Part shown: in pieces, positions 61,788 to 64,000 of the stretch
Numbering within the stretch: position 1 is the stretch's first letter
Layout: every line of letters starts with the position of its first letter
DNA from: Bacillota bacterium
GTDB lineage: Bacteria; Bacillota; Clostridia; Christensenellales; Aristaeellaceae
Reading direction: 5' to 3'
Assembly (NCBI GenBank): GCA_030057655.1
Contig: JASGUQ010000002.1
Span: 1-64,000 of the forward strand
Length of the DNA: 64,000 nucleotides
Translations under genes and position numbers: made by a program
The notes under the pieces: model-generated
The model's input: only the letters and a program-made list of their open reading frames with translations
Told to the model about the DNA's origin: nothing
Database searches by the model: none

Positions 61788-62563
61788 TACGACAAACCAA
61801 AAACTTTCAGAATGACGGGCAGAACAGCCCCCTGTACCGCGTAAATGGCCCTGGAAACAAACGAACCAATGAAGTCTGTCAAGAACAATACAGCCATCAA
61901 TACAAGATGCGTAAACTGAAAGATTTTCCCGCTCAACTCCAGTTTGCCTTTAAAGAATATGTTGTTGACCACATGAAAGCCGTCAAGCGGCGGGATGGGA
62001 AGCAGATTAAACAGCCCCATGCCGATGTTGACCATCGCCAGGTGGAACAAAAAGCGCTGAATATGAATGAGCCATGGGGTTTTTAAAATCACCTGAATAT
62101 AGGCGTCATTTTCCGGGAACAGCTGCATTGAGAAGCCCTTGCTCTGGAAGTTGAGAAGAAAGTCCAGCCCGGAGCCTGTGACCGCCTCATCCATGTACAG
62201 AAACCTGGAAACAAAGACAGACAGGACGGTTGCCAGCAAAAACAGCAGGAAGTTGGTGGTAACGCCGGCCAAGGACACCTTCAGTTCGTCCCGTCGCCTG
62301 TTTTTAAAGTTGTTGGGGTTGACCGGAACCGGCTTGGCCCAGCCGATGCCAAACAGGAACATGCCGATGGTGCCGAACAAATCCAGGTGCCTGAGCGGAT
62401 TGAAGCTGAGCCGCCCCATCATTTTCGCAGTCGGATCCCCGGCGCGATAGGCTGTGTATCCGTGCGCCAATTCATGCAAAGTCAGCGCCAGCAAAACCGC
62501 GGGCGCCCGGTAAATCATAAATCTTAAAAATCCCCAGGGATCCTGCTGCAGCCAATCCAGCAT
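61787..62563 (-). CDS. site-2 protease family (M50) membrane metalloprotease
   Basis: A 258-residue protein with about five helices. HELAHGYTAYRAGDPTAKMMGRLSFNPLRHLDLFGTI contains the H-E-x-x-H zinc site, and LFNLLPIPPLDGFHV the third ligand. This short, PDZ-less type is commonly found just upstream of scpA in Firmicutes. Its substrate is unknown. The gene follows the TPR gene by 11 bases. Confidence 0.9.
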   Translation of the reverse strand: MLDWLQQDPWGFLRFMIYRAPAVLLALTLHELAHGYTAYRAGDPTAKMMGRLSFNPLRHLDLFGTIGMFLFGIGWAKPVPVNPNNFKNRRRDELKVSLAGVTTNFLLFLLATVLSVFVSRFLYMDEAVTGSGLDFLLNFQSKGFSMQLFPENDAYIQVILKTPWLIHIQRFLFHLAMVNIGMGLFNLLPIPPLDGFHVVNNIFFKGKLELSGKIFQFTHLVLMAVLFLTDFIGSFVSRAIYAVQGAVLPVILKVFGLS

Positions 62564-62574
62564 TGCTTAGCCAG

Positions 62575-63297
62575 TTACTCCGTTTTCCCCTGCGCTTTGC
62601 GCAGGCGCTTCAGCATGTCTTCCGCCATGGACCGGGAAACATGGTTCAGCGGGGAGAAATTGCCTTCCAGCGCAGTCTTTATCTTCTCCTCTGCTTCGCT
62701 CAGATTCCCCTCCTCTTCATCCATCAGCGAGAGGAAGTACAGGGTGTCGATCTGGGTGGGTTTTATGGCATGCGCCTTTTCAAAATAGGATCGCGCGGTC
62801 TCTTTGTCCCCCATCAGCCGGTAATAGACCTGGCCCAGGTTGTCCAGGGTGATGGAGTCTTCATCGTCATAGTCCAGCGCCTCAAGGTTGTAGTTCAGCG
62901 CCTTCTCCTGATCCCCTGTCTCAATGTATAAGAAACCCAGCGACTGATAGGTCAGGCTGTTGGGGGACTTCCTGTGCGAGGATTCCAGCGTTGAGATGGC
63001 CTTGTCCAGCTCGCCCAGTTTCCAAACCGCGACGGAATAATTCACCAGCAGCTGCTGGCGCCGCTCAGGCGTCAGATCAGGCGCTTTTTGGGCTTTGACC
63101 ATGATCTCCCTGACCTTCTGAAATACGCTCTCATCTCCGTCTGAACGCAGCAGCAGCACGCTGTAAGGAAGCATATAGGAAGCCTGGATGACGCCCGACT
63201 GATATAGCTCCTCATACATTTTAAGGGCTTCGTCCTTTTTGCCCTGCTGATGCTTGACCAGAGCAGATCTGACCTTCAGTTTGTCCATAAAACTCAT
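62575..63297 (-). CDS. tetratricopeptide repeat protein
   Basis: A 240-residue soluble helical protein with at least four TPR-like pairs, for example VAVWKLGELDKAISTLESSHRKSPNS, QSLGFLYIETGDQEKALNYNLEALD and DNLGQVYYRLMGDKETARSYFEKAHAIKP. A scaffold with no catalytic motif. The start overlaps the YprB-like stop (ATGA), implying linked expression. Confidence 0.8.
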   Translation of the reverse strand: MSFMDKLKVRSALVKHQQGKKDEALKMYEELYQSGVIQASYMLPYSVLLLRSDGDESVFQKVREIMVKAQKAPDLTPERRQQLLVNYSVAVWKLGELDKAISTLESSHRKSPNSLTYQSLGFLYIETGDQEKALNYNLEALDYDDEDSITLDNLGQVYYRLMGDKETARSYFEKAHAIKPTQIDTLYFLSLMDEEEGNLSEAEEKIKTALEGNFSPLNHVSRSMAEDMLKRLRKAQGKTE

Positions 63298-64000
63298 CGT
63301 TCTTTTTCAACCTTTCTGGAAAGGCGCAGGCTCCTGCGTTCCAAATCCTGAAAATCCGGAAGCTGCTGCGCTTCTTCACCAAAGCGTTCAAAACAATATA
63401 CCATGCCCTGCCTTGCGATTTCAAGCGCGCGGCGCGGGTTACGGTAACGGTGCTCATAAATCTTGGCCAAACCGATAAACACGCGGGCGCTTTGCGCGCC
63501 GTCTTTTTGAAGCGCTTCAAAGTTTGAAACTGCTTCTTCATCCCTTTTAGATTTTCGGTAGATCTCGGCCATCCTGAACCTGGCCAAATCCCGCACGGTT
63601 TTATCTGAACAGGCCTTGTAGCAGGAGATTGCCCTGTCCTTTTTCCCCATGGTTTCATACGCCCGCCCAATGCTGAACAAATCCTGGTGGCTGGCGGCCA
63701 GATGCGGATTTTGATATAAGCCCGCGATCGTCAAAAAGACGCGCGCGAGCGAAACAATGTCCTGAAAGTTGTGCTCCAACACATCATCAAGCAGGGTTTC
63801 ATCCCGTTTTTCAAGGTATTCAAAATACCTGGCCGGGACCATGGCGCCTGGAAGATCGTCTTTCCGTTTCAGACCAAGAACTGCTTCCTCAAGCCTTGTG
63901 AGCGGCACCCTGCCCAAACGGAGCTTGTATACGCGCCTTGCGATGTGCAACAGATCCAGGTGCGTTTTTTCGGACAAATCACTCCGAAGGCGGTTCATGA
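63294..64000 (-). CDS. YprB-like RNase H-fold nuclease with TPR tail, 5' end outside window
   Basis: At least 234 residues are visible; an ATG at 63998 lies at the window edge but is probably internal, since the expected N-terminal D-x-E exonuclease motif is missing. What is seen is the second half of a YprB-type ribonuclease H-like domain: HLDLLHIARRVYKLRLGRVPLTRLEEAVLG, DDLPGAMVPARYFEYL and VLEHNFQDIVSLARVFL, where H-N-x-x-D carries catalytic Asp. TPR-like helices follow (GRAYETMGKKDRAISCYKACS). Function in the family is poorly known. Confidence 0.8.
   Translation of the reverse strand, partial: MNRLRSDLSEKTHLDLLHIARRVYKLRLGRVPLTRLEEAVLGLKRKDDLPGAMVPARYFEYLEKRDETLLDDVLEHNFQDIVSLARVFLTIAGLYQNPHLAASHQDLFSIGRAYETMGKKDRAISCYKACSDKTVRDLARFRMAEIYRKSKRDEEAVSNFEALQKDGAQSARVFIGLAKIYEHRYRNPRRALEIARQGMVYCFERFGEEAQQLPDFQDLERRSLRLSRKVEKER

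Overview
The window looks like a chromosomal stretch of an anaerobic Bacillota bacterium of class Clostridia (roughly 50-55% GC by eye). The evidence is a PolC-type replicase, a complete Rnf ferredoxin:NAD+ oxidoreductase operon, the isoprenoid/lipid chain frr-uppS-cdsA-dxr-rseP-ispG-polC, a DUF512-der-plsY unit, a YybS-like-rplI-dnaB unit and a TGS-domain nucleoside kinase. Nearly all of it is core genome. I found no rRNA, tRNA, CRISPR array, transposase or prophage. The exact genus cannot be read from the sequence.

Layout. 1-662: 3' end of a THUMP-type rRNA methyltransferase. 663-1850: an AT-rich patch with one DUF5677-like gene. 1924-4361 (minus): an FMN riboswitch followed by ribU-tsaE-tsaB-rimI, tying riboflavin uptake to t6A synthesis genes. 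4363-7941 (minus): galactokinase, an orphan sugar-binding lipoprotein-like protein and a TraX-like membrane protein. 8061-15573 (plus): a tightly packed eight-gene run: split threonine/serine exporter, surE, a YhiN-type flavoprotein, a DnaQ-like exonuclease, a nucleoside kinase and two tandem RimK-like ATP-grasp ligases. 15691-17469: a double-thioredoxin/CcdA-like fusion protein preceded by a possible leader ORF, and a small orphan. 17646-20972: DUF512-der-plsY. 20977-31612 (minus): pgmB, then the polC/isoprenoid/phospholipid/ribosome-recycling cluster driven from a promoter before frr. 31615-41108 (minus): the rnf operon with an unusual composition, followed by a cation-efflux gene and an LCP-family gene. 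41109-50935: a membrane glycosyltransferase-like protein, ftsK/spoIIIE, an RsiV/DUF3298-like protein, dimeric dUTPase, an M16 protease, pnp and rpsO. 50957-60445 (plus): topoisomerase IV-like parE/parC, a YybS-like protein, rplI, dnaB, a YhaM-like exoribonuclease and a lipoprotein. 60476-64000 (minus): scpB, scpA, a site-2 protease, a TPR protein and the C-terminal part of a YprB-like nuclease.

The most interesting system is the rnf operon (34-41 kb). The RnfG position is occupied by a 767-residue membrane-anchored protein carrying six FMN_bind-type domains in series instead of one. The last three are nearly identical 125-residue copies joined by Pro/Glu linkers. This gene sits first among the structural genes (order G-C-D-E-A-B, whereas clostridial operons are usually C-D-G-E-A-B). 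It is preceded by a stand-alone FAD-synthetase domain that lacks the riboflavin-kinase half of RibF. Because covalent FMN is attached to such domains from FAD, the operon appears to pair its own FAD-forming enzyme with a multi-flavin extracytoplasmic arm on an Rnf complex. Electron transfer outward through the cell wall is an inference; the domain array, motifs and gene order are read directly from the sequence.

Several gene starts below were moved from the longest open frame to the codon with a ribosome binding site. TTG and GTG starts are fairly common here.
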